Part shown: positions 7,137 to 15,255 of the stretch, one piece after another
Numbering within the stretch: position 1 is the first letter of the stretch
Layout: every line of letters starts with the position of its first letter
NCBI RefSeq assembly: GCF_002074055.1
Contig: NZ_CP014619.1
Coordinates: forward strand, 2,823,002-2,887,001
Direction of reading: 5' to 3'
Source: Frondihabitans sp. 762G35
GTDB taxonomy: Bacteria > Actinomycetota > Actinomycetes > Actinomycetales > Microbacteriaceae
Length of the DNA: 64,000 nt
Notes under the pieces: generated by a model
What the model was told of the DNA's origin: nothing
Seen by the model: the letters and a program-made list of their open reading frames with translations, nothing else
The model's database searches: none
Program-made: the position numbers and the translations under genes

Positions 7137-9230
7137 TCAGCGCCAGTCGTCGGGCGGCACCGACTCGTCGAAGGGATCGTCGGACGGCGCATCCGGCCAC
7201 GCGAAGTCGTCGTCGCCCGGCTCGGGCACGAAGCTCCCCACGGGGCTCCCCGATGAGGATGCCGCGGCAGCGCCGTCGGACCTGCCCCGCGACGTGAACC
7301 GCGGACTGCTCGACGAGGCAGCAGGAGCAGCGGAGGCCGCACCGCCGCCCGCACCGGCCGAGGCCGCCACCTCCTCGGGCGAGACGCCCGCGACGAGATC
7401 GAGGAGCTGCTGACCGTAGGTGTCGAGCTTCTTCTGGCCGACGCCCGAGATGCCCGCGAGCTCGTCGAACGAGCCGGGACGGGACGCGGCGACGCCGCGC
7501 AGGGTGACGTCGCCGAACACGACGTAGGCGGGGACGCCCGCGGCCCGCGCCGTGAGCGCCCGCCACGACCGCAGGGTCTCGAAGAGCGGCTGCGCCTCGG
7601 CGGGGAGGTCGACGGGCGCCGCACCGGAGCGCCGCGACGAGCGCGCCGCCCGCTCGGGCCGCGCCTGCTCCTTGCGGAGGCGGACGGGTCGCGAACCGGC
7701 GAGGACGGCCGCGCTGCCCTCGGTTAGCAGCAGGGTGCCGTAGCCGTCGGGCGACACCGCGAGGAGGTCCTGCGCGAGGAGCTGCCGGACGACGCCGCGC
7801 CACTCGACGTCGCCGAGCTCCTTGCCGATGCCGAAGGTCGAGAGGCCCTCGTGGCGGTTCTGCGTCATCCGCGGGGTCTGCTTGCCGAGCAGGATGTCGA
7901 TGAGGTGGCCGGCGCCGAACTGCTGGTTGCGCTCGCGCTTGAGGCGCACGATCGTCGACAGGAGCTTCTGCGCCGCGACGGTGCCGTCGATCGACACGGG
8001 CGGGGTGAGGCAGGTGTCGCAGTTGCCGCACGCCGTCGAGGTCTGGCCGAAATAGGCGAGGAGCTGAACACGTCGGCACTCGACGGTCTCGCACAGGGCG
8101 AGCATCGCGTCGAGGTGCGCCGTCAGCTTGCGGCGGTGGGCGGCGTCGCCCTCGGACTGGTCGATCATCCGCCGCTGCTGCATGACGTCCTGGAGGCCGT
8201 AGGCCAACCACGCGGTCGCCGGGAGGCCGTCGCGGCCCGCACGACCCGTCTCCTGGTAATAACCCTCGACCGACTTCGGGAGGTCGAGGTGGGCGACGAA
8301 GCGGACGTCGGGCTTGTCGATTCCCATGCCGAAGGCGACGGTGGCCACCATGACGATGCCGTCTTCGCGCAGGAACCGGGACTGGTTGCGCTGGCGCGTC
8401 GAGGCGTCGAGACCCGCGTGGTAGGGCAGGGCGGAGATGCCGTGGTCGACCAGCGACTGGGCCGTCTTCTCGACCGAGGCGCGGGAGAGGCAGTAGACGA
8501 TGCCGGCGTCGCCCGGGTGCTCGGTCTGGATGAGGCGGAGCACCTGCTGGAGCGGGGCGTTCTTGGCCTCGATGCGGTACTGGATGTTGGGCCGGTCGAA
8601 GTCGGCGACGAAGTGCGCGGCCTGATCGAGCTCGAGGCGCGAGGAGATCTCGCGGTGCGTCGTCTCGGTGGCCGTGGCCGTCAGCGCCACCCGGGGGACG
8701 GCGGGCCAGCGCTCGTGGAGCACCGACAGCTCGAGGTAGTCGGGCCGGAAGTCGTGCCCCCACTGGGCGACGCAGTGCGCCTCGTCGATCGCGAAGAGCG
8801 AGATCGTGCCCTGGTCGAGGAGCTGCTTGGTCGACTCGAGCTTGAGTCGCTCGGGCGCGAGGTAGAGCATGTCGAGCTCGCCCGACCGGAACGCGGCCTC
8901 GACCTGCCGGCGCTGATCGGGATCCTGCGTGGAGTTGAGGAAGGCCGCTCGGACGCCGACCGCCTCGAGGGCGTCGACCTGGTCTTGCATCAGCGCGATG
9001 AGCGGGGAGACGACGATGCCGACGCCGTCGCGGACGAGCGCCGGGATCTGGTAGCAGAGGGACTTGCCGCCACCCGTGGGCATGAGCACGAGCGCGTCGC
9101 CGCCGGACACGATCTGGTCGATGATGGCGGCCTGGTTACCGCGGAACGCCTCGTAGCCGAAGACGCTGTGGAGGACGTCGAGGGCGCGACGATCGTCGGG
9201 GAGGACGGAGGCCTGCGGAGCGGAAGTCAC
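7137..9230 (-). CDS. recQ: ATP-dependent DNA helicase RecQ
   Basis: A 697-residue RecQ helicase. Walker A is [17 protein letters not shown] (near residue 48), Walker B is DEAHC (near 150) with the aromatic-rich loop [10 protein letters not shown] behind it, and motif VI is [13 protein letters not shown] zinc-binding cysteine set lies in CETVECRR and ACGNCDTC (near 380-400). After the winged-helix part an HRDC domain follows (about residues 550-615, [14 protein letters not shown]), then a Ser/Ala/Gly-rich tail of about 70 residues. It unwinds DNA 3' to 5' in recombination and replication repair. The GTG start sits six bases after TAGACT, consistent with a leaderless message; it begins only 9 bp after the CPBP gene ends. 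Confidence 0.95.
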   Translation of the reverse strand: MTSAPQASVLPDDRRALDVLHSVFGYEAFRGNQAAIIDQIVSGGDALVLMPTGGGKSLCYQIPALVRDGVGIVVSPLIALMQDQVDALEAVGVRAAFLNSTQDPDQRRQVEAAFRSGELDMLYLAPERLKLESTKQLLDQGTISLFAIDEAHCVAQWGHDFRPDYLELSVLHERWPAVPRVALTATATETTHREISSRLELDQAAHFVADFDRPNIQYRIEAKNAPLQQVLRLIQTEHPGDAGIVYCLSRASVEKTAQSLVDHGISALPYHAGLDASTRQRNQSRFLREDGIVMVATVAFGMGIDKPDVRFVAHLDLPKSVEGYYQETGRAGRDGLPATAWLAYGLQDVMQQRRMIDQSEGDAAHRRKLTAHLDAMLALCETVECRRVQLLAYFGQTSTACGNCDTCLTPPVSIDGTVAAQKLLSTIVRLKRERNQQFGAGHLIDILLGKQTPRMTQNRHEGLSTFGIGKELGDVEWRGVVRQLLAQDLLAVSPDGYGTLLLTEGSAAVLAGSRPVRLRKEQARPERAARSSRRSGAAPVDLPAEAQPLFETLRSWRALTARAAGVPAYVVFGDVTLRGVAASRPGSFDELAGISGVGQKKLDTYGQQLLDLVAGVSPEEVAASAGAGGGAASAAPAASSSSPRFTSRGRSDGAAAASSSGSPVGSFVPEPGDDDFAWPDAPSDDPFDESVPPDDWR

Positions 9231-9236
9231 CCGGGA

Positions 9237-9242
9237 AGTCTA
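9237..9242 (-). promoter_or_regulatory. -10 box of recQ (leaderless)
   Basis: Minus-strand TAGACT, then TCCCGG, then the GTG start of recQ at 9230. Confidence 0.4.
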
Positions 9243-10217
9243 CGAGGCCCCACCGACGCCCGAAGCGGGAGGCCCGGACCTGTGGACAACTCCGAGCGGC
9301 TCGTCGACGACCGAGGCGGGAGCCACCCGCTCGGGCCTGTGTCGGCGTGCCAGCCCCACGACCATCAGCACGTACGCCCCCGACGCCACGAGCGTGATGG
9401 CGGCTCCGATCGGCGAGCCGTCCGACTGCGTCGAGGTCACGAAGGGCGCCGCCAGCACGAAGACGACGACGTTGTTGACGACGTGGGCCACGACCCCGGC
9501 CTCGAGCCCGCCGGTGCGCCAGGTGAGGTAGGCGAAGGCGACGCCGAGGACGGCGACGTCGAGCTTGCCCCAGGGGTTGTACGCGTGCGCGAACGCGAAA
9601 CCGACGGTCGGCACCAGGATCGCGACGACCGGCCAGCGGACCCACGACCCGAGGGCCTGCATCCCGAACCCGCGGAACGCGAACTCCTCGCCCGCGGCCT
9701 GGAACGGCACGAGCAGCACGATGATCACGATCGACGCCGCGAGCGCCAGCGGCGGCGTGGACGCGGCCTGCTCCGACGAGGCGGCGCCCTGCCACGAGGC
9801 CGGCACGAGCGCTCCGAGACCGATCTGCAGGACCATGTAGACGACGCCGGGCAGGATGCAGCGCGCCAGCCACCGCCAGCGGACCCGGCCGCGCACGCTC
9901 ATCAGTCGGCCGAACGAGCCGAGCCCCGTGATGCGCACGGCCAGCACGACGGCGGGCAGCATGGTGGCGAGCGACCCCAGCGTGTAGAGCATCACGAGCG
10001 GGTTGGAGGCGTTCTGCTGGTCTTTCGACACCGCTTTGGCCAGGTCGGTGGCGGCCGCGTTCCCGCCGATCGCGCGAACCGTCTCGAGGAGGCCGAGCTG
10101 CCAGATGAAGACCGACATGACGAGGTAGAGGACCAAGCCGAGCAGAGCCGCCAGGAGCGGCTTCCACCACCGATACGTCGGCAGGATGCGGAACATCCGG
10201 TGGTAGGCGTACGTCAC
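9240..10217 (-). CDS. CPBP family intramembrane glutamic endopeptidase
   Basis: A 325-residue membrane protein with about eight hydrophobic segments. The three CPBP/Abi protease motifs are in order: GEEFAFRG (Glu-Glu-x3-Arg, near residue 175), GFAFAHAYNPWG (Phe-x3-His) and HVVNN (His-x3-Asn). The family includes Rce1-like CAAX proteases and bacteriocin immunity proteins; here the substrate is unknown. I chose GTG 10217 over the longer frame from 10280 because TAACCT stands seven bases before it (leaderless) and because the hairpin at 10238-10272 would otherwise lie inside the gene. Confidence 0.85.
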   Translation of the reverse strand: MTYAYHRMFRILPTYRWWKPLLAALLGLVLYLVMSVFIWQLGLLETVRAIGGNAAATDLAKAVSKDQQNASNPLVMLYTLGSLATMLPAVVLAVRITGLGSFGRLMSVRGRVRWRWLARCILPGVVYMVLQIGLGALVPASWQGAASSEQAASTPPLALAASIVIIVLLVPFQAAGEEFAFRGFGMQALGSWVRWPVVAILVPTVGFAFAHAYNPWGKLDVAVLGVAFAYLTWRTGGLEAGVVAHVVNNVVVFVLAAPFVTSTQSDGSPIGAAITLVASGAYVLMVVGLARRHRPERVAPASVVDEPLGVVHRSGPPASGVGGAS

Positions 10218-10224
10218 GCCCTCG

Positions 10225-10230
10225 AGGTTA
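10225..10230 (-). promoter_or_regulatory. -10 box of the CPBP gene
   Basis: Minus-strand TAACCT with seven bases to the GTG at 10217. Confidence 0.35.
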
Positions 10231-10237
10231 CGGCAGA

Positions 10238-10272
10238 GAGCCGGGCCGCACCTGGGGCGTGCGGCCCGGCTC
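10238..10272 (-). terminator. Strong hairpin after the nuclease gene
   Basis: A perfect 14-bp stem (10238-10251 with 10259-10272; arms GAGCCGGGCCGCAC / GTGCGGCCCGGCTC) and a 7-base loop, 24 bp downstream of the stop of the secreted nuclease gene and just upstream of the CPBP promoter. No T-run. Confidence 0.65.
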
Positions 10273-10296
10273 CGTGTCACCGGCTCCTGCGCGAGG

Positions 10297-13200
10297 TCAG
10301 AGGACCAGCAGGATGCCCGGCCACGTCTGCGACGACCCGGCGACGTGCGCGTCGCCCGAGTAGCCGGCCGTCAGGAGGTGCAGCCCACGCGAGAGGCGCG
10401 GCAGCGCGAGGGTCGCCGTCCCCGACTCGGAGAGGGTGGCGGTGCCGACGGCGCGGCCGTTGTCGTAGACGGTCACCGTGCCGGTCGGCCGGACGCCCTG
10501 GGATCCTGTGACCCGGACCGTGTACGTCACGGCCTGCTTGCCGAGGACGACCCAGCGGTCGGCCGAGCCCTGGACGGTCGAGGCGACCTTCGCCACCGTG
10601 ACCGCCGCGGAGGTGGCCGTCGCCGCCGTGTAGCCGGTCTTCGTCGCCGTGACCGCCACGGTGACCGACGTGCCGGCGTCGGCGCCCGTCAGCGTGTACC
10701 GGGCCGACGTGGCGCCCGGGACGGCGACACCGTCGCGGAGCCACTGGAACGACTGGGTCGTCCCGGCCACGCTCCAGGTGCCCTCGGTCGCGGTGATCGT
10801 GCGGCCGACGGCCGCCCGACCCGAGATGGTCGGGGCGGTCACGGACGCGATCGGCTTCGCCGTCTCGGCGATCGTGATCGGCACCGGGATCGACGTGGCG
10901 GTCCCCGAGACGGTGACCACCAGCTCCTGCGAGCCCGCCGCAGCGGAGGCCGGGATCGTCACCGGGACGGTGGCGCGGCCCTGCTCGTCGGTGCCGTCGA
11001 CGACGGTCGCGTCGATCGGCGCGCTGCCGAGGACCTTCCCTCCGAGCGAGACCGAGACGGTGCCGGAGGCCGGCCCGCCGCGGCTGAAGATCAGCGACGA
11101 GAGACCGAGCGAGACCGTGTCTCCGGCCCTGTAGCCGCCCTGCGGAGCGGTCGGAAGCGAGACGCCCACGGCGCGCTGCGCGAGGTCGGGAGCGGCGGCC
11201 TCCGGGTGGGCCGTGAAGTAGTCCACCTGGCTCTGCAGGTCGACCTTCCCGGTGTCGGCGCGGGTGGCCCCCTGGGCGAAGGCGGTGAAGTTGTCGCCGC
11301 CCGAGGCGAGGAACGAGTTGACCGTGACCTTGTAGGTCGCCGCGTCGTCGAGCGGCGTGCCGTCGAGCGTCACCCGCCCGATCCGCGATCCTGCCGCCTT
11401 CGAGGGGTCGTAGTCGTAGAGCAGACCCTTCGAGACGCCGAGCTTGAGGAACGGTCGTGACGACCCGGTGGGCTGCCACTGCTGCTCGAGCACGGAGCGG
11501 ATCTGCGCCCCGGTCAGCCCGACCTGGACCAGCGTGTTGGCGAACGGCTGGACCGCCGCCGCCTCCTGGTAGGTCACGTTGCCGTCGGCGTCGCCCGACC
11601 CGCTGGAGGCGTATTTGAGGTCGGCGCGCAGGCCGCCCGGGTTCATGAACGCGATCTGTGAACCGATGCCCTTCGTCGCGTCGAGCTGCACGTCGGCGAC
11701 GAAGTTGCCGAGCGTCGACTCCCCGCCGCGGTTCTCGGTGGTCCCGTCGGCCTGGCGCGCGCGGTCGAAGTCGCCCGTGATGGTCCCGACCGAGACCGAG
11801 CCCTTCACCTTCGCGACGGCCTCGGCGTCGGTGACGATCGTCGCGACCGCAGGATCGGGCGCGAACGCCCGGTAGAGCGGCTTCACCTCTCCCGTGGCCG
11901 TGATCAGCTCGTGCGTGACCGGGTCGATCTGGAGCGAGAGGTGGCTGAAGTTCTCCCCGTAGGAGCCCGTCTGGATGACTGGTCGAGGCGTCGTGCCGCC
12001 GGTCGGGACGATCGAGTGGGCGTACTTCTGGTGCGTGTGGGCCGAGAGGATGGCCTCGACCTTGGGCGAGACGTTCTTCGCGATCGTGCCGAAGTCGGAG
12101 TCGTCGGTGCTGTCCGTCAGGTCGCCCGACGCGGCCCCCTCGTGCACGAGGAGCACGAGGACGTCGGCCTCGCCGTTCGACGCGTCTCCGTCGGTGAGGT
12201 CGTCGGCCACGGTGTTCACGGAGTCGACGACCGAGCGGAAGTCGAGCCCCTGGATTCCCGACGGGCTGACGAGCTCGGGCATGTGCTCCGTGACGGCGCC
12301 GATGAAGCCCACCTTGACGCCGTCGACGGTCTTCACCGAGAAGGCGTCGTAGGCGTGCTCGTTCGTGCCGGATCGGAACACGTTGGCGGCCAGGTACGGG
12401 AAGGACGCGCTCGGGATGACCCGGTCGTTCAGGTCGGACTGCCCCTTGTCGAACTCGTGGTTGCCGAGGGCGGAGACGTCGAGCTTCATGGCGTTCAGCG
12501 CATCGAGCGTCGGCTTGTCGTCCTGGATGAACGACGTGAAGGTCGAGGCGCCGATGTTGTCGCCGGACGACACGAACAGCGTGTCGGGGTTCGCCTTCCG
12601 GTAGGAGTCGACCATCCCGCCGAGCACGGCGGCGCCGGCAGCGGGGCTCGACTCGGAGAGGCGGCCGTGGAAGTCGTTGATGCCGACCACGTCGATGCCG
12701 ATCGGCTTCGGCGTCGTGTCGAATCCGACGACGACCGGGTCGTGGTCGCTCGAGCGGAACGGGCTGGTCGGGTCGGTCGCGGGGTACGCGTAGCCGCGGT
12801 CGCTCCACTCCGGCGAGTTGATGTTCCACACCGCGGCCTTGGTCAGCTTGGCGGCGAGCGACGGCGTCGCGATCGAGTGGTCGAGGGAGCCGAGCTCGCC
12901 GTCGAACGAGTAGGTGTATCCGGAGCCCTCGGAGGCGACGAGGTCGCGGTAACCCGCGTCCTGGAACACCTGGATCGGATCCTCCTGCGAGTAGGCGTTG
13001 AAGTCGCCCATGAGCAGGACGTCGTCGCTGCCCGAAGCCTGCTGGAGCTGCTTCGTGAAGGTCACGAGCGACTTCGCCTGGGCGACGCGGTCGGCGGTGA
13101 AGAGGCCCTGGCCGTCGGCGGGAGCCGGACCGGTGCCGCTCTTCGACTTGAGGTGGTTCGCGACGACGGTGAGGGTCTCGGGGCCCTTGGTGAACGTCTG

Positions 13201-14619
13201 CGCGATGGGCTCGCGGGCGTTGCCCCACACCGTCTCGTCGATCTGGGTGCGGCTGTCGCCCTTCGGCGTCACGCGGTCGGTGCGGTAGATCAGCGCGGTC
13301 GTGATCGCGTCGGTCGGCGTCGAGCCGTCGGTGAGCGCCGACGGGGTCCGGACACCGGCCCAGACCGTCGCGCCCTCCTTCGCGTTGAGACCGGCGACGA
13401 GGTCGGCGAGCGACGTGTCGGCGGGCTTGCCGAAGTTCACGTCGTTCTGGATCTCCATCAGGGCCACGACGTCCGCGTGGAGCCCGGTGATGGCCGAGAC
13501 GATCTTGCTCCGCTGGACGGCGAACTGCTCGGCCGTCGAGGCGCCGCGCGCGTTCGCGTTCGCGCTCGTCAGGGTCGTGAAGTAGTTGTAGACGTTGAAG
13601 CTCGCGACCTCGATGTCGCCGCCCACGGCGGGAACCGTCGCGGGGCGCGGATTCGTCTGCTCGTACGTCGGGACGGTGGTCGCGGCGCCGGAGCCGGCGT
13701 TCGTCGTGCTGACGGGCACCGTCGGCTGGAGGCGCCAGTCGGCGAAGCCGTAGCCGAGGATGTAGGACGCGTGGAAGTCGACGACGTCGCCGTTCCGGAC
13801 GACGGAGTCCTTCGTGAAGTACGGCTGATCGCCCGGGTGGGCGGCAGCGGTGACCTGGGCGTTGTAGCCGTCGTCGAGCAGGATGCGGCGCGCGACGTTG
13901 TCGGCCTGGCGCGCGGTCGACTCGGGCGTGCCCGGTCGGAACGCCTCCGTGTTCTTGACGGCAGGGGTGGCGCCGGCGGTCAGCCAGAGCGAGCCGTAGT
14001 TGGAGAGCTGGTGGCTCGACGCCACCTGGTAGGTGCCGGACGGGGCGACCAGCATGCCCTCGTACGCCTCGCGGGCGGACCCGGTGACGGTCGCGGGAAG
14101 CGGGACGGGGGCGGGGGTGCCGACGCCCGGGGTGGTGACCGTCAGTGCTCCTGCGGTCGTCGCGGAGATCTGGGTGAGACCGCTGTACTCGCTGACGGCC
14201 CCCGTGGCCGTGACGAGATCGCCGATCGCCAGGGCCGGCTTCTGGCTGCCGAGGTAGACGAAGACGGCGTCGGATTCGCCCGGCGTCGGGTCGGTCGTGC
14301 CGCCCACGCCCTGCTGCTGCACGTAGACGCCGTTGTAGCCGCCGGTGCGGTAGTCGGCGGTGACGACCCCCTGGACGGTGACGGTGGTGCCCGCGAGCGG
14401 GCTGACGTCGGTCGTGCCCTGAACGCCGGAGATGGGCGTGAGGGTCGCGGTGGCGGCGAACGCCGGAGTCGCGGTGAGGGTCCCGAAGCCGAGCGCCGCG
14501 ATGGCGAGCGAGGCGAGGGCTCCCGTCCGCGCGCGACGGTGAAGGCCTGTCGCGGCGGGGTCGGGTCGTGAGGGGGCGGGTCGGTCGATCGGAGTGCGAT
14601 CGTGCTGGCGTGTGCGCAT
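10297..14619 (-). CDS. Secreted ExeM/NucH-type endonuclease fused to a UshA-type 5'-nucleotidase
   Basis: A 1440-residue exported protein. Residues 1-55 form a basic, then hydrophobic signal peptide ending TPAFAAT. An OB-like region follows. An endonuclease/exonuclease/phosphatase domain spans about 330-635 (ASFNVYNY, LMEIQND, NHLKSKSG, MGDFNAYS near 538, SSDHDPV near 623). A metallophosphatase domain begins at DFHGRL (near 646) with GDN, GNHEFD (near 722) and AHTHQ; the 5'-nucleotidase C-terminal domain contains NPGGLRAD (near 996). Bacterial Ig-like repeats fill about 1150-1430. I see no LPXTG or SLH anchor. The likely job is to degrade extracellular DNA and release nucleosides and phosphate. 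A 14-bp-stem terminator follows the gene. Confidence 0.92.
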   Translation of the reverse strand: MRTRQHDRTPIDRPAPSRPDPAATGLHRRARTGALASLAIAALGFGTLTATPAFAATATLTPISGVQGTTDVSPLAGTTVTVQGVVTADYRTGGYNGVYVQQQGVGGTTDPTPGESDAVFVYLGSQKPALAIGDLVTATGAVSEYSGLTQISATTAGALTVTTPGVGTPAPVPLPATVTGSAREAYEGMLVAPSGTYQVASSHQLSNYGSLWLTAGATPAVKNTEAFRPGTPESTARQADNVARRILLDDGYNAQVTAAAHPGDQPYFTKDSVVRNGDVVDFHASYILGYGFADWRLQPTVPVSTTNAGSGAATTVPTYEQTNPRPATVPAVGGDIEVASFNVYNYFTTLTSANANARGASTAEQFAVQRSKIVSAITGLHADVVALMEIQNDVNFGKPADTSLADLVAGLNAKEGATVWAGVRTPSALTDGSTPTDAITTALIYRTDRVTPKGDSRTQIDETVWGNAREPIAQTFTKGPETLTVVANHLKSKSGTGPAPADGQGLFTADRVAQAKSLVTFTKQLQQASGSDDVLLMGDFNAYSQEDPIQVFQDAGYRDLVASEGSGYTYSFDGELGSLDHSIATPSLAAKLTKAAVWNINSPEWSDRGYAYPATDPTSPFRSSDHDPVVVGFDTTPKPIGIDVVGINDFHGRLSESSPAAGAAVLGGMVDSYRKANPDTLFVSSGDNIGASTFTSFIQDDKPTLDALNAMKLDVSALGNHEFDKGQSDLNDRVIPSASFPYLAANVFRSGTNEHAYDAFSVKTVDGVKVGFIGAVTEHMPELVSPSGIQGLDFRSVVDSVNTVADDLTDGDASNGEADVLVLLVHEGAASGDLTDSTDDSDFGTIAKNVSPKVEAILSAHTHQKYAHSIVPTGGTTPRPVIQTGSYGENFSHLSLQIDPVTHELITATGEVKPLYRAFAPDPAVATIVTDAEAVAKVKGSVSVGTITGDFDRARQADGTTENRGGESTLGNFVADVQLDATKGIGSQIAFMNPGGLRADLKYASSGSGDADGNVTYQEAAAVQPFANTLVQVGLTGAQIRSVLEQQWQPTGSSRPFLKLGVSKGLLYDYDPSKAAGSRIGRVTLDGTPLDDAATYKVTVNSFLASGGDNFTAFAQGATRADTGKVDLQSQVDYFTAHPEAAAPDLAQRAVGVSLPTAPQGGYRAGDTVSLGLSSLIFSRGGPASGTVSVSLGGKVLGSAPIDATVVDGTDEQGRATVPVTIPASAAAGSQELVVTVSGTATSIPVPITIAETAKPIASVTAPTISGRAAVGRTITATEGTWSVAGTTQSFQWLRDGVAVPGATSARYTLTGADAGTSVTVAVTATKTGYTAATATSAAVTVAKVASTVQGSADRWVVLGKQAVTYTVRVTGSQGVRPTGTVTVYDNGRAVGTATLSESGTATLALPRLSRGLHLLTAGYSGDAHVAGSSQTWPGILLVL

Positions 14620-14679
14620 CGTCGTGCGGGTCTCCCTGAGTGGCGGCCGTTCTACCCCCGGTTGAGGGGCAGCCCTCCT

Positions 14680-14708
14680 AACCTAAGAAACGTCTGGGAT
14701 TCCGGCAA
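14680..14708 (-). promoter_or_regulatory. Promoter of the secreted nuclease gene
   Basis: On the minus strand TTGCCG (14703-14708), 17 bp, TAGGTT (14680-14685). The transcript would have a leader of about 55 bases with GGGAGA before the ATG at 14619. TTAGGTTAG here also matches one half of an iron-regulator box, but the other half is absent. Confidence 0.45.
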
Positions 14709-14795
14709 GAGACTCGTTCGAATCGTCACACGGCGTTAACCCCGTGGTCGGCCGCCCGTCGCGGGCGCGCGCCCCCTTCGCGTCGCCGCGGCGGA

Positions 14796-15221
14796 TCAGT
14801 CCGCGATGAGGCGCTTGCCGAGCCCGACGGCTCCGTCGCGGGAGTATCCGTGACGCTCGTAGAACGCTTCGACGGCGGAGTTGCCCTCGCGCACCTGCAG
14901 GTTCACCTTGGGGCAGCCGAGAGCGAGCAGGAGCTCCTCCACGCGCGCCACGAGGAGGCTGCCCAGGCGCTCGCCCTGGCGCGACGGCGTCACCGCGACG
15001 TAGTAGATCCAGCCGCGGTGGCCGTCGTATCCGGCCATCGCCGTGGCGATCGGGGCGTCGTCGTCACCCTCGTCGACGGCGACGAGGAAGAGCTCGGGCT
15101 GCACGCCGAGCTTCCGCGCGATGTCCTTGCGCGGGTCGTTCCAGGGGCGCGTGAGGCCGCAGGCCTCCCAGAGGGCGACGACGGGCTCGGTGTCGGCAGG
15201 GCGGAAAGGGCGGATCGGCAT
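14796..15221 (-). CDS. ypeA: GNAT acetyltransferase, YpeA type
   Basis: A 141-residue GNAT protein that matches E. coli YpeA along its whole length: an N-terminal VVALWEACGLTRPWNDPRKDI, a central AGYDGHRGWIYYVAV, the CoA loop SRQGERLGSLLVARVEE, and the ending LGKRLIAD. YpeA has been reported to act as a lysine acetyltransferase in E. coli; whether this copy does is inference. A CACGAT box six bases before the ATG suggests a leaderless message. Confidence 0.88.
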   Translation of the reverse strand: MPIRPFRPADTEPVVALWEACGLTRPWNDPRKDIARKLGVQPELFLVAVDEGDDDAPIATAMAGYDGHRGWIYYVAVTPSRQGERLGSLLVARVEELLLALGCPKVNLQVREGNSAVEAFYERHGYSRDGAVGLGKRLIAD

Positions 15222-15227
15222 GAGTCC

Positions 15228-15233
15228 ATCGTG
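15228..15233 (-). promoter_or_regulatory. -10-like box of ypeA
   Basis: Minus-strand CACGAT, then GGACTC, then the ATG at 15221. It deviates from TANNNT at the first base. Confidence 0.3.
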
Positions 15234-15255
15234 GCGCAGGAGCCCCGGCCCCGCG

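Noticed and set aside
10277-13228. Very long reading frames opposite or out of frame to real genes (for example 10277-13228, 11911-14571, 15043-18282, 23279-26617, 30380-33013)
   Set aside because: They are Arg/Gly/Asp-rich translations without domains and lie over genes with clear motifs; they are an effect of high GC content.
14680-14700. Iron-regulator (IdeR/DmdR) box before the nuclease gene
   Set aside because: Only the half TTAGGTTAG is present; the second half is missing and the overlap with the -10 box explains the match.
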